From contig NZ_JBCNJT010000002.1 in the NCBI RefSeq assembly GCF_039596395.1, positions 186,001 through 250,000 of the forward strand: a stretch of 64,000 bases of DNA, written 5' to 3'. Positions 1 to 7,440 of the stretch are shown here, piece after piece. Every line of letters starts with the position of its first letter. Within the stretch, counting starts at the first letter, position 1. The translations under genes were made by a program, and so were the position numbers. This stretch comes from Fluviicola sp. (GTDB lineage: Bacteria > Bacteroidota > Bacteroidia > Flavobacteriales_D > Crocinitomicaceae). The notes under the pieces are model-generated. The model ran no database searches, was not told where the DNA came from, and was given only the letters and a program-made list of their open reading frames with translations.

Positions 1-165
1 AAGCAAGGTTTCTTTTTCGTGCGGATAATAGAAATCCAGTAATTTATAAACCACTTCCTTCCGGGCTTCTTCCCGGAACAGCGCTCTCACCTCATATCCT
101 TTATGAAGCAATTCGACCACTACGTGTGATCCAAGAAGTCCCGTTGAACCGGTTACCAAAATCAT
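1..165 (-). CDS. NAD-dependent epimerase/SDR family protein, N-terminal fragment
   Basis: Partial gene: the ATG lies at 165 on the minus strand and the reading frame runs off the left edge of the window after 55 codons. The start encodes a short beta strand followed by a glycine-rich dinucleotide-binding loop (TGSTGLLG at residues 5-12) and then helix VVVELLHKGY, the standard Rossmann opening of extended SDR sugar epimerases and reductases. Substrate cannot be told from this fragment. It could belong to the sugar-nucleotide functions of the neighbouring polysaccharide locus, but it is separated from it by five unrelated genes, so this is only a possibility. Confidence 0.8.
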   Translation of the reverse strand, partial: MILVTGSTGLLGSHVVVELLHKGYEVRALFREEARKEVVYKLLDFYYPHEKETLL

Positions 166-300
166 GTCTTACAAATGTAATCAGGATTCTTGAGTGTAAA
201 ATAGAATACCCAGGTTATTAATTTGAATATTCTATCAGAAAAAATGAATATTTAACGATTCCGGGAAAACAACAGATTTTTTTAATGAATGGTTTGTATG

Positions 301-308
301 TACCTTTG
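301..308 (+). promoter_or_regulatory. -7 promoter element TACCTTTG, 4 nt before an ATG
   Basis: Exact match to the Bacteroidota primary sigma -7 consensus TAnnTTTG. It ends 4 nt before the ATG at 313, so transcription would begin at or next to the start codon. No convincing -33 TTTG is seen at normal spacing. Confidence 0.5.
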
Positions 309-312
309 ATTT

Positions 313-624
313 ATGAAATGGAAAAATCTACTACAAGTCCTTTCACTTCTTGCGTTAATGAGTTCATGTCAGTCGGAATATGAGCGCCAGGTTCAGTACG
401 CGAAAAAATTAGTTGAGAAGGAACGGAGCTTATTAAACCAAATGGGAGAAATGGAAACTGTGTCTTACAGTTACAATGCGCTGGAATCGATTCAAAAGGA
501 ACTTTCTTTCCGCGCGCACCTTTCCGGAAACGAGGAACTGTTCAATGAACAGATTGCCGACTACCGAAGCGATTGCGAAATCAAGGTAAGCGACGATCAG
601 CAACTCATTTCAAAATTCCCTTAA
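313..624 (+). CDS. Small hypothetical lipoprotein
   Basis: A 103-residue protein with a lipoprotein signal peptide: hydrophobic stretch at residues 6-16 and lipobox LMSSC with the acylated Cys at 19. The mature part (about 84 residues) is mainly charged and predicted helical (KKLVEKERSLLNQMGE), with no family I recognise. It is expected to be anchored in the inner or outer membrane facing the periplasm. Its stop codon overlaps the stop of the convergent alkyltransferase-like gene. A -7 promoter box lies only 4 nt upstream of the ATG. Function unknown. Confidence 0.7.
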   Translation: MKWKNLLQVLSLLALMSSCQSEYERQVQYAKKLVEKERSLLNQMGEMETVSYSYNALESIQKELSFRAHLSGNEELFNEQIADYRSDCEIKVSDDQQLISKFP

Positions 625-977
625 TCGATTTGTAATTCTGTCATCGGGTCCCAAAAGACTTCTTTCCAATTGACAATTTGGTCGTCCTTCACTTCAATTC
701 CATCTTTCAGGAGCAATTCCTCCATGGCTGTTGGTGTTTCGAAATGCATTTTACCTGTTAATTGCCCGTTTCGGTTAACCACACGCTGAGCAGGGACATC
801 TTTCCCATGAGCAGCATTCATGGCCCAACCTACCATCCGGCTCCCGCTTTTTGCTCCCAAATACTTCGCAATCGCACCGTAAGAGGTCGCTCTTCCTTTC
901 GGGATTAATTTGACGACCTGATATACGCGATCGAAAAAATCGGCATTTGCTTCCGAGAGTTTGATTGGTTTTACCAT
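621..977 (-). CDS. Alkyltransferase-like (ATL) protein of the MGMT family
   Basis: A 118-residue protein with the DNA-binding fold of O6-alkylguanine-DNA methyltransferase: helix-turn-helix region with IPKGRATSYGAIA (residues 25-37), the SGSRMVGWAM segment with the arginine finger around R47, and the VVNRNG turn. In true MGMT the active site is PCHRV; here it reads PAQRV at 62-66, so the methyl-accepting Cys and its His partner are both replaced. It therefore cannot transfer alkyl groups. By family knowledge such ATL proteins bind O6-alkylguanine and mark it for nucleotide excision repair. Length is typical of stand-alone ATL proteins. It converges on the lipoprotein gene at 313-624. Confidence 0.85.
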   Translation of the reverse strand: MVKPIKLSEANADFFDRVYQVVKLIPKGRATSYGAIAKYLGAKSGSRMVGWAMNAAHGKDVPAQRVVNRNGQLTGKMHFETPTAMEELLLKDGIEVKDDQIVNWKEVFWDPMTELQID

Positions 978-1142
978 ACTTAAAAGTAATTGAAAAAGAT
1001 TACTTCAGCTACGCCCAGTAACCTTTTCACAATAGAAAGTCAGTATTCAGGTGACTGAGCGGAGTCTAAGGCACCGAATTAAATTTTCCATTGGTGTAAC
1101 GTTTACTATTCCGCCCGATTATAAGGTTAAATCCAAAATACC

Positions 1143-1463
1143 ATGAAAACCTTCGTTTTACTAGGCGGGCTTCTCCTTTTTTCCAGCTCCCTATCGGCAC
1201 AAACAAGTGATCCTCCGGAAGAAAACCAATTACCTGCGTGGGACCTGAAAGTTTATCCGAATCCGACCAGTGATCTGTTGATGGTTACTTCTTCCCTTGA
1301 AATCAAAGACATTACATTGATAGACCTGAACGGCCGGGTATTGAAAAATCGCGCCATGCCGAATTGGTGCTTTTCATTGCACGACCTTCCCCAAGGCTGG
1401 ATATTTGTGTATATCGAAAGCGCTGACGGACGCATTGAAAAGAAAAACGTTTATAAGAATTAA
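1143..1463 (+). CDS. Minimal T9SS type A sorting-domain protein
   Basis: A 106-residue secreted protein: Sec signal peptide at residues 1-19 (cleavage after LSAQ), a short linker, then a C-terminal T9SS type A sorting domain that starts at LKVYPNPTSD (about residue 35) and ends with a KK-rich tail typical of the signal recognised by the Por/Spr machinery. There is essentially no cargo domain; the sorting domain is the protein. It may be a remnant of a larger exoprotein, or a tiny surface protein. It is followed directly by a strong terminator hairpin (1473-1515). The ATG at 1143 is the only sensible start. Confidence 0.75.
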   Translation: MKTFVLLGGLLLFSSSLSAQTSDPPEENQLPAWDLKVYPNPTSDLLMVTSSLEIKDITLIDLNGRVLKNRAMPNWCFSLHDLPQGWIFVYIESADGRIEKKNVYKN

Positions 1464-1472
1464 ACATATTCC

Positions 1473-1515
1473 ACAGTGGGCGTCCCGTACGTACGGGACG
1501 CCCACTGTTTTTTTT
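1473..1515 (+). terminator. Rho-independent terminator, 36-bp perfect palindrome plus T-tract
   Basis: Positions 1473-1490 and 1491-1508 are perfect reverse complements (core CCCGTACGTACGGG) and run into eight T residues at 1508-1515. It ends the T9SS mini-gene. A sister element with one compensatory base-pair change is found at 58724-58762. The last T is also the first base of the -7 box of the next gene. Confidence 0.85.
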
Positions 1516-1522
1516 ACATTTG
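1515..1522 (+). promoter_or_regulatory. -7 promoter element TACATTTG
   Basis: Matches TAnnTTTG exactly and lies 15 nt before the ATG at 1538. It overlaps the T-tract of the preceding terminator by one base, so terminator and promoter are packed back to back. Confidence 0.5.
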
Positions 1523-1537
1523 CAGGAAAAAAGAATC

Positions 1538-1909
1538 ATGAGAGCACTTCTTACCATTGTATTGCTGCTTATTTCCAATTCCTTCATGACATACGCCTGG
1601 TATGGCCATTTGAGAGATAATCCGGATGCGAAGAAAACCGGTTTTTGGGTATTTGCCACAACCATTTTGATCAGCTGGGGAATTGCCTTGTTCGAGTATA
1701 TTTTTATGGTTCCTGCCAATAAACTGGGATACCAGGGCAACGGCGGACCTTTTTCGCTCATTCAATTAAAAATAATCCAGGAAGTAGCTTCTCTGGTCAT
1801 TTTCATGGTTTTCTCATTGGTCTTTTTCAAGGACGAATCCCTGAAATGGAACCATGCTGTGGCTTTCCTATTGATTTTGATCGCGGTTTACCTGGTGTTT
1901 AAGAAGTAA
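1538..1909 (+). CDS. DMT-like small membrane protein, DUF486 family
   Basis: A 123-residue integral membrane protein with about four hydrophobic helices (residues 4-20, 34-52, 74-95 and 105-121). The sequence LLISNSFMTYAWYGHL near the N terminus and GIALFEYIFMVPANKLGY in the middle are characteristic of the DUF486 family, which is distantly related to small drug/metabolite transporters. Substrate is unknown. I chose the ATG at 1538 rather than an in-frame TTG at 1520, because the TTG lies inside the -7 promoter box. It is a single-gene unit between a terminator and a repeat element. Confidence 0.85.
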   Translation: MRALLTIVLLLISNSFMTYAWYGHLRDNPDAKKTGFWVFATTILISWGIALFEYIFMVPANKLGYQGNGGPFSLIQLKIIQEVASLVIFMVFSLVFFKDESLKWNHAVAFLLILIAVYLVFKK

Positions 1910-1910
1910 C

Positions 1911-1993
1911 GTTCAAAGGAGTTCAAAAAGTTTAAAGAATTCCATTTGAACATTTGAATCTGCCGCGGCAGCGGCATTTGAACATTTGAACAT
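1911..1993. repeat. GTTCAAA/TTTGAAC intergenic repeat, copy 1
   Basis: Left half has repeated GTTCAAA words, right half repeated TTTGAAC words, with a perfect 12-bp palindrome CTGCCGCGGCAG in the middle. The element fills the gap between two convergent stop codons and can fold on either strand, so it may act as a bidirectional terminator. Related copies are at 7353-7435 and 38592-38657. Confidence 0.75.
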
Positions 1994-2581
1994 TTATTTT
2001 ACCATTTTCAAAAACGTCTGCCACATGATTTTAATATCCTGGCTCAGGGTCGGATTGGCAATGTATTTTTTATTCAATGCGATTTTGGCTGGCATGATCT
2101 CGTGGATATATGTTTCTCTCGGGTTTTCGGATTTCCCCAGCAATTCGTTTTCTTTGAAATATTCCAACGAGGCATAATCCGTAATTCCGGGCTTTACCGA
2201 AAGAACTTCGCGTTGTTCGGGTGTATACAGATCCACGTACTCCTGTACTTCGGGGCGCGGGCCCACGATACTCATTTCTCCCGACAGCACATTGATGAAC
2301 TGCGGAAATTCGTCCAGTTTGGATTTACGGATAAAATAACCCACGCGGGTAATTCTCGGATCGCGCATACCCACCGTCAACTTTCCCAATTTATCGGCAT
2401 TCACGCGCATTGTACGGAATTTCCACAAGCGAAACGGAACGCCATTCTTTCCGACACGCTGCTGCCTGTAAAACACACCTCCTCTGCTTTCACAAATAAT
2501 CGCGATGGAAATCAGGATGCCAAACGGAAGAAAGATCATTAAAACAATGAACGAAACGAGTATGTCGAACAAACGTTTCAT
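1994..2581 (-). CDS. Undecaprenyl-phosphate sugar phosphotransferase, small PglC-like type
   Basis: A 195-residue monotopic phosphoglycosyl transferase. One N-terminal hydrophobic re-entrant helix (residues 8-29) is followed by the catalytic core: FYRQQRVGKNG, the WKFRTM motif, SKLDEFPQFINVLSGEMS and GPRPEV. These enzymes move a phospho-sugar from a UDP-sugar onto undecaprenyl phosphate at the inner membrane, starting a glycan repeat unit. Size and the absence of the four extra helices of the WbaP class place it with PglC-type enzymes. It overlaps the aminotransferase gene upstream by one base (TAATG), which suggests coupling; PglE/PglD/PglC-type genes in the locus point to a 4-amino or diacetamido trideoxy first sugar. 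Confidence 0.9.
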   Translation of the reverse strand: MKRLFDILVSFIVLMIFLPFGILISIAIICESRGGVFYRQQRVGKNGVPFRLWKFRTMRVNADKLGKLTVGMRDPRITRVGYFIRKSKLDEFPQFINVLSGEMSIVGPRPEVQEYVDLYTPEQREVLSVKPGITDYASLEYFKENELLGKSENPRETYIHEIMPAKIALNKKYIANPTLSQDIKIMWQTFLKMVK

Positions 2582-3792
2582 TATCCCATCACCTGTTTTA
2601 CGGCATTTTTAACGGCCCGGATCACGATCTGTACTTGTTCGTCTGTCAAATCGAAGTAAACAGGCAAGGTAATTTCATTTGAATATTTATCCCATGCTTC
2701 CGGGTAATCTTCCATTTTATACCCACGGCTTTTATAGGCTGTCAAAACCGGCAGCGGCTGAAAATGGACATTGACGGAAACATCCTGGTCAAAGATCGCC
2801 TGCATGATTGCATCCCGCTGTGCTTCCGAAGCACCTCCGATACGCAACTGGTACAAGTGATAGCATGTTTCGCGCTTTTCGTCTTTCATCTTCGGCAAAA
2901 GTGCCCAGGATTCGTTTTTCAAACCTTCATTATACGCCAGGCAAATTGCTTTTCTTCTATCCAGGTTTTCCTGGAAACGGTCCAGTTCCACCAAACCGAT
3001 GGCCGCCTGGATATCCGTCATATTGCATTTAAAACCGGGTTCTGTCACGTCGTAACGCCAATTGCCCTTCTGTGCTTTTGCCAAAGCATCTTTATTTTGT
3101 CCGTGAAGGATCTTTACACATAAATCTTTGTAGATAGCATCGTGATCAAAACCATCCGGTAAATTGATTGACATGCTTCCTCCTTCTGCGGTGGTCAGAT
3201 TCTTTACGGCATGAAAGGAAAAACAGCTTACATCCGCTATTGCACCCGAACGTTTCCCGCCATAAGTCGCTCCGAAGGAATGTGCGGCATCCGCTGCAAC
3301 CAGGATTCTTCCCAATTGCTTCTGAAAATCAGAATTCGGCTGGAACATGCTTTTGATTTGCGGATCATTAACGATTTCATAGATTGCGTTGTAATCACAC
3401 GGGAAACCTGCAATATCCACCGGCATAATCGCTTTGGTTCTCGGAGTAATGGCTTTCCGGATAGCTTCTACCGAAATATTGAAATCATCCGGGTTGATAT
3501 CCACCATCACCGGTTTTGCTCCTGTGTGTATAATCACATTTGCCGAAGCACAATAGGTAATTGCCGGAATAATCACTTCATCTCCCGGGCCGATCCCCCA
3601 CCAGCGCAATACCACTTCCATTCCTGCTGTCCAGGAAGAAACGGCAACCGTACATTTGTTTCCGCAATATTCGGTCAGTTGCTTCTCGAATAATTTCGTT
3701 CTCGGACCGGTTGTAATCCAGCCTGAAGTCAGGGCACTTGTTACCTCATCAATTACTCGTTGATCGATACGGGGCGGTGAAAATGGAATCAT
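2581..3792 (-). CDS. DegT/DnrJ/EryC1/StrS family sugar aminotransferase
   Basis: A 403-residue PLP-dependent aminotransferase acting on a keto-sugar nucleotide. The N terminus (IPFSPPRI, then WITTGPRTKLFE) is typical of the family; the Schiff-base lysine is K197 in FSFHAVKNLTTAEGG. Such PglE/WecE-like enzymes aminate C4 (or C3) of UDP- or dTDP-4-keto sugars. Together with the PglC-like transferase downstream and the PglD-like acetyltransferase at 13320-13853 it suggests synthesis of a bacillosamine- or FucNAc4N-like residue; the needed 4,6-dehydratase is not in this window. A -7 promoter box 17 nt upstream of the ATG suggests its own transcription start. Confidence 0.9.
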   Translation of the reverse strand: MIPFSPPRIDQRVIDEVTSALTSGWITTGPRTKLFEKQLTEYCGNKCTVAVSSWTAGMEVVLRWWGIGPGDEVIIPAITYCASANVIIHTGAKPVMVDINPDDFNISVEAIRKAITPRTKAIMPVDIAGFPCDYNAIYEIVNDPQIKSMFQPNSDFQKQLGRILVAADAAHSFGATYGGKRSGAIADVSCFSFHAVKNLTTAEGGSMSINLPDGFDHDAIYKDLCVKILHGQNKDALAKAQKGNWRYDVTEPGFKCNMTDIQAAIGLVELDRFQENLDRRKAICLAYNEGLKNESWALLPKMKDEKRETCYHLYQLRIGGASEAQRDAIMQAIFDQDVSVNVHFQPLPVLTAYKSRGYKMEDYPEAWDKYSNEITLPVYFDLTDEQVQIVIRAVKNAVKQVMG

Positions 3793-3809
3793 TTGGAAAA
3801 TTTATAATT

Positions 3810-3817
3810 CAAAGGTA
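3810..3817 (-). promoter_or_regulatory. -7 promoter element TACCTTTG for the aminotransferase gene
   Basis: Exact TAnnTTTG on the minus strand, 17 nt before the ATG at 3792. It lies inside the short gap after the GT2 gene and would restart transcription of the last two genes of the locus. Confidence 0.4.
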
Positions 3818-3828
3818 AAAAATAGTTT

Positions 3829-4854
3829 TTATCGGGACATTTTTTTGTACTTGTCGCCGGGCTTCTTATTGGCAATTAAAAACGCTGCTATTCCTTTCAG
3901 ATAGCCCCAACCATAACTGATATGCAGGATGGGAAAAATGACCAGGATCTTATTGAACTCCGAAACATTCTCTGAGATGCGTGAAGTTACCAGCAAATCA
4001 AGTATCACATAAAGCACCAGGAATCCCAGTCCGATCAACCCGAGAATAGTGTGGATCAGAAAGGAAAACGGCAGCAGGATCAAAAACAACACAAACAAAG
4101 GCGGAACCAATTGACGAAGTGTTGTAACTGCTTTGTGTTTCTTGTTGACATATACTTTCCAGTAGCCGTATTGCATAAACTGTTTCCACAACTGACGCAG
4201 GTTTCCGCGCACGTAGTATTTCAGGTAAATCCCGGCATGGAAGAAAATCTTGCCGCCATTCTTTGAAACCCGGTAATTGAAATCATCGTCCTGGTTGCGA
4301 ACCAATTCTTCGTCGAAATACCCGATTTTCTCAAATACCCACATCGGGTACATCGGGCTGGTAACCGTGTCGGTATAACCGGATTCGTTCAATGTCCGGA
4401 AATTTCCAAGCCCCATTCCGAAACTGGTCGACATGGCTTTCGCGATGTGTTCTCCGGTTTTATTGATGTATTGATTGACGATTTTTCCGCCTACACACCA
4501 CGTTGCAGGGTCTGTCTGCAATTGGTGCAGGCACTCGCTCAGGTAATTCGGGCTCAGAATATGCCTTGCTCCTACAATTTGAATGTAATCGGCTGTCATG
4601 TCTGCATAAATCCCCAGATTAAACGCGTAAGGAGTCAATTGTTTCTGGTTATCGATCAATTGCAGGGTTTCATAGGTTGCCTGAAGCGAACGGATCTTTT
4701 CACGCGTTCCGTCGTCAGACATTCCATCGACTATAAAAACCGAAATTTGCACCTGCTCGGAGATGTGTGATGCATAAATCGCATGGATACATTCTTCGAT
4801 ATAGATACTTTCATTCCTGCACGGAATAATGACAGACAATTTGATCCTATTCAT
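3829..4854 (-). CDS. Family 2 glycosyltransferase with C-terminal membrane helices
   Basis: A 341-residue enzyme. Residues 6-120 form a GT-A domain: SVIIPCRNE at 7-15, the nucleotide-binding VDGMSDDGT at 42-50 and the NQDDDFNYR acceptor-side motif near residue 195. Residues about 245-320 hold three hydrophobic helices, as in ExoA-like transferases that work on lipid-linked acceptors at the inner membrane. It probably adds a sugar to the growing repeat unit; donor and linkage cannot be read from the sequence. Its ATG lies one base after the wecB stop, so the two are cotranslated. Confidence 0.87.
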   Translation of the reverse strand: MNRIKLSVIIPCRNESIYIEECIHAIYASHISEQVQISVFIVDGMSDDGTREKIRSLQATYETLQLIDNQKQLTPYAFNLGIYADMTADYIQIVGARHILSPNYLSECLHQLQTDPATWCVGGKIVNQYINKTGEHIAKAMSTSFGMGLGNFRTLNESGYTDTVTSPMYPMWVFEKIGYFDEELVRNQDDDFNYRVSKNGGKIFFHAGIYLKYYVRGNLRQLWKQFMQYGYWKVYVNKKHKAVTTLRQLVPPLFVLFLILLPFSFLIHTILGLIGLGFLVLYVILDLLVTSRISENVSEFNKILVIFPILHISYGWGYLKGIAAFLIANKKPGDKYKKMSR

Positions 4855-4855
4855 T

Positions 4856-5929
4856 TCAATTCTTTAGTGTATTACGAATAACAGCCACCATTTCAGCCGC
4901 TGCATTTCCTGTTCCGAAATAGTCGCTTCTTTCTTCGGCCGGATTAAAGCCCGTGATGGCTCCTACTATTTTTTGTTCATCGGCACCAACCAGCGTATTC
5001 CAGCCATTTTCAACGGTTTCCACCCATTCGGTTTCTTCTCTCAGGGTAATGCAGGGAATACCGAGGAAAAAAGCTTCCTTCTGGATTCCGCCGCTATCTG
5101 TTACAATCTTTTTAGCAGCCGATTCCAGCATCACGATATCCAGGTAACCGAGCGGATCAATGACCTGAATATGGTCTGCAAGCCGGATCCCGTAAGATTG
5201 CAGGTATTTTTGTGTCCGCGGGTGAAGCGGAAGCACGATCTTTTCAAGAACGGCATTCAATCCGCTTACAATGGATTTCAAGCGTTCGGGATCGTTGGTA
5301 TTTTCCGCACGATGGATCGTACAAAGAATGTATTCTTTTTCAGCAAGTCCCAAATCAGCCAGGATACTGCTTTTTTGCCGGGCAATTTCCCGGAAATGCA
5401 GGATTCCGTCATACATTACATCACCAACCAGGTGAACTCCCTGATGGATTCCTTCGCGGTGCAGGTTTTTTACCGCGGTCTGCGTAGGAGCAAACAACAG
5501 TTCCGAAAGATGATCGGTTAAGATGCGGTTTTGTTCTTCGGGCATGGCTTTATTGAAACTTCTCAGGCCAGCTTCCACATGTATCACCGGGATCAGCATC
5601 TTGGAAGCCGCCAAAGCACCTGCCAGTGTAGAATTGGTATCTCCGTAAACCAGTACAAAATCCGGTTTTTCCGTTTCCAGTACTTTTTCAATCGCTGTAA
5701 GCATAGCACCGGTCATTTCTCCGTGAGGACCGGAACCGATATTCAAATGGTATTTCGGATTGGGAATATGGAGTTCTTCAAAGAAAACATCCGACATGTT
5801 GGGGTCGTAATGCTGACCTGTGTGTACCAAAATTTCTTCAAAATGTTCACGAAATGCAGAAGACACGACCGCAGCTTTAATGAATTGAGGCCGGGCTCCC
5901 AATACCGTGACAATTTTTAATTTTCCCAT
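4856..5929 (-). CDS. wecB: UDP-N-acetylglucosamine 2-epimerase, non-hydrolysing
   Basis: A 357-residue enzyme that interconverts UDP-GlcNAc and UDP-ManNAc. Signature segments: VLGARPQFIKAA near the N terminus, HTGQHYD, VYGDTNSTLAGALAA, HVEAGLRSFNKAMPEEQNR and DSGGIQKEAFFLG with the catalytic acid/base residues. I chose the ATG at 5929; the frame extends three codons further to a TTG at 5938, but the ATG fits the family N terminus MxKxKxVTVxGARPQ. UDP-ManNAc is a precursor for ManNAc-derived sugars, including the amidated mannuronic acids in whose pathways HisH/HisF-type pairs (encoded directly upstream) are found. Confidence 0.93.
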   Translation of the reverse strand: MGKLKIVTVLGARPQFIKAAVVSSAFREHFEEILVHTGQHYDPNMSDVFFEELHIPNPKYHLNIGSGPHGEMTGAMLTAIEKVLETEKPDFVLVYGDTNSTLAGALAASKMLIPVIHVEAGLRSFNKAMPEEQNRILTDHLSELLFAPTQTAVKNLHREGIHQGVHLVGDVMYDGILHFREIARQKSSILADLGLAEKEYILCTIHRAENTNDPERLKSIVSGLNAVLEKIVLPLHPRTQKYLQSYGIRLADHIQVIDPLGYLDIVMLESAAKKIVTDSGGIQKEAFFLGIPCITLREETEWVETVENGWNTLVGADEQKIVGAITGFNPAEERSDYFGTGNAAAEMVAVIRNTLKN

Positions 5930-5944
5930 CGGTGACAAAATAAG

Positions 5945-6718
5945 CTATTTCCGTTGAATACTGGAATAAATTCTTTTTAAAGCAGCCTGATCTGGGTAAG
6001 AAATGAGTACCGCATCGTGTTTTCCATGAAAAACGAACATGGTTCCGGCAGCTACTGCAGAAGCTCCGGCTTCCACTCCCCGGCAAAGATCTTCCAGGTT
6101 TCCGGCACCTCCACTTACAACTACCGGAATCTTAACCGCCCGGCGAATCGCTTTTATCAATTCCAGATCATAGCCGCTTCGCGTTCCTTCCCGGTCAATG
6201 GAATGGATCAATAATTCACCAACTCCCAGTTGCTCCAGCTTTTGTGCATATTCAAGCGGGTCCAGGTCGATTAATTTGGTAGCCGAACGGGTATACAAAC
6301 GGTATTCACCCGAATTGTTTTTCTGCACGTCCAGGGAAACACAAATGCTGGAACTTCCGAATTCTGTCACGGCTTGTTTCACGAATTGCGGGTTCTCCAC
6401 GGCCTCTGTTCCTATAATCACTTTTTCAATCCCAATCTGTATGATCTGCCGGATATCTTCTATGGTTTTTATTCCTCCTCCGTAAGATAAAGGCATGAAA
6501 CATTCCCCGGAAATTTCTTCCAGTAAGCGAATTTGTACCGGAGTTCCTTTCACGGAAGCATCCAAATCCAGGAAAACCAGTTCGTCTACTTCTTTTTCAT
6601 TGAAAATGCGAATGGCATTCAGGGGATCGCCGATGTATTTCGGGTTGCGGAACTGAACGGTTTTAACCAGCGCTCCGTTTTGAAGCAAAAGTACCGGGAT
6701 ACATCTTGGTAATGCCAT
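5945..6718 (-). CDS. hisF2: HisF-like cyclase subunit of a polysaccharide-locus amidotransferase pair
   Basis: A 257-residue (beta/alpha)8 barrel clearly related to imidazole glycerol phosphate synthase subunit HisF: FLDLDAS, SYGGGIKT, VIIGTEAV, SIDREGTRSGYD and PVVVSGGAG phosphate-binding loops are present. The catalytic Asp130 is kept (SLDVQK), but the second essential acid, Asp11, is Leu (IPVLLLQNG instead of IPCLDVKDG). No other his gene is nearby. By family knowledge, HisF2 proteins of this type work with HisH2 and a WbpG-like enzyme to transfer ammonia to an N-acetyl sugar. No WbpG/PseA-like gene is visible in the window, so the acceptor step is unassigned. Start overlaps the hisH stop by one base. 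Confidence 0.85.
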   Translation of the reverse strand: MALPRCIPVLLLQNGALVKTVQFRNPKYIGDPLNAIRIFNEKEVDELVFLDLDASVKGTPVQIRLLEEISGECFMPLSYGGGIKTIEDIRQIIQIGIEKVIIGTEAVENPQFVKQAVTEFGSSSICVSLDVQKNNSGEYRLYTRSATKLIDLDPLEYAQKLEQLGVGELLIHSIDREGTRSGYDLELIKAIRRAVKIPVVVSGGAGNLEDLCRGVEAGASAVAAGTMFVFHGKHDAVLISYPDQAALKRIYSSIQRK

Positions 6719-7335
6719 CAGAAGTGAGTAACAAAATTGGTTAATAACTGCATGCCGTATTTGTGGCTTTTTTCGGGATGAAACTGAACTCCCGCAATGT
6801 TTCCTTTCTCCACCGATGCATCAAAAGGATGAATGTAGTTTGCTTCCAGGATTACTTCATCGCGGTTTTCACAGCTCACGTAATAAGAATGCGCAAAATA
6901 GAATTTCGTTTCGTCGTCCAATCCGGTTAGAAGCCTGCTTTGGACATTTGTGCCCGAAACGTATTCCCAACCCAGGTGCGGAACCGGAAATGCCTGGTGA
7001 TTATCCGGGCGAAACTTTTTGCTTTCCTGCCCAATCCAGGACAAACCGGGCAAACTTCCTTCTTCGCTTTTCAGTCCGAACAGCTGCATTCCCAAACAAA
7101 TGCCAAGAATAGGAACCCGGTCTATCAACACCCGCTGATTCAAAACGGAAACCAATTCTTTTTCATGCAGATTGGTCATTCCCTGATCAAAAGACCCTAC
7201 TCCCGGAAGGATTAATTTCGTAGCTCCGGAAATCGTTTCCCGGTCGCTTGAAATCACTGCATCGAACCCGATAAACTGAAGCATGTTCTTTATCGAACCC
7301 AAATTTCCCAGACCATAATCTACAATTACTACCAT
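6718..7335 (-). CDS. hisH2: HisH-like glutamine amidotransferase of the polysaccharide locus
   Basis: A 205-residue class I glutaminase. The catalytic triad is visible: Cys80 in GICLGMQLF, and His186 and Glu188 in GVQFHPEKS. It hydrolyses glutamine and channels ammonia into its HisF partner, encoded immediately downstream with a one-base overlap. Location between a flippase and wecB, and a partner lacking HisF Asp11, argue against a role in histidine synthesis and for sugar amidation (acetamidino or amide formation). A GTTCAAA repeat lies between it and the upstream flippase. Confidence 0.87.
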   Translation of the reverse strand: MVVIVDYGLGNLGSIKNMLQFIGFDAVISSDRETISGATKLILPGVGSFDQGMTNLHEKELVSVLNQRVLIDRVPILGICLGMQLFGLKSEEGSLPGLSWIGQESKKFRPDNHQAFPVPHLGWEYVSGTNVQSRLLTGLDDETKFYFAHSYYVSCENRDEVILEANYIHPFDASVEKGNIAGVQFHPEKSHKYGMQLLTNFVTHF

Positions 7336-7352
7336 CCCTAAGTTTAATCATT

Positions 7353-7435
7353 GTTCAAAGAGTTCAAAAAGTTTAAAGGGTTCTATTTGAACATTTGAAT
7401 CAGCCTGGCTGAAACATTTGAACATCTTTGAACTT
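7353..7435. repeat. GTTCAAA/TTTGAAC intergenic repeat, copy 2
   Basis: Same design as the copy at 1911-1993: GTTCAAA words on the left, TTTGAAC words on the right, and a small palindrome (TCAGCCTGGCTGA) in the centre. It lies directly behind the flippase stop codon on the minus strand and before the hisH gene, so it may terminate or process the transcript between them. Confidence 0.75.
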
Positions 7436-7440
7436 TCCTG

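Noticed and set aside
6718-7335. HisH/HisF as histidine biosynthesis genes
   Set aside because: No other his genes are near, the pair lies among polysaccharide genes, and HisF has Leu at catalytic position 11.
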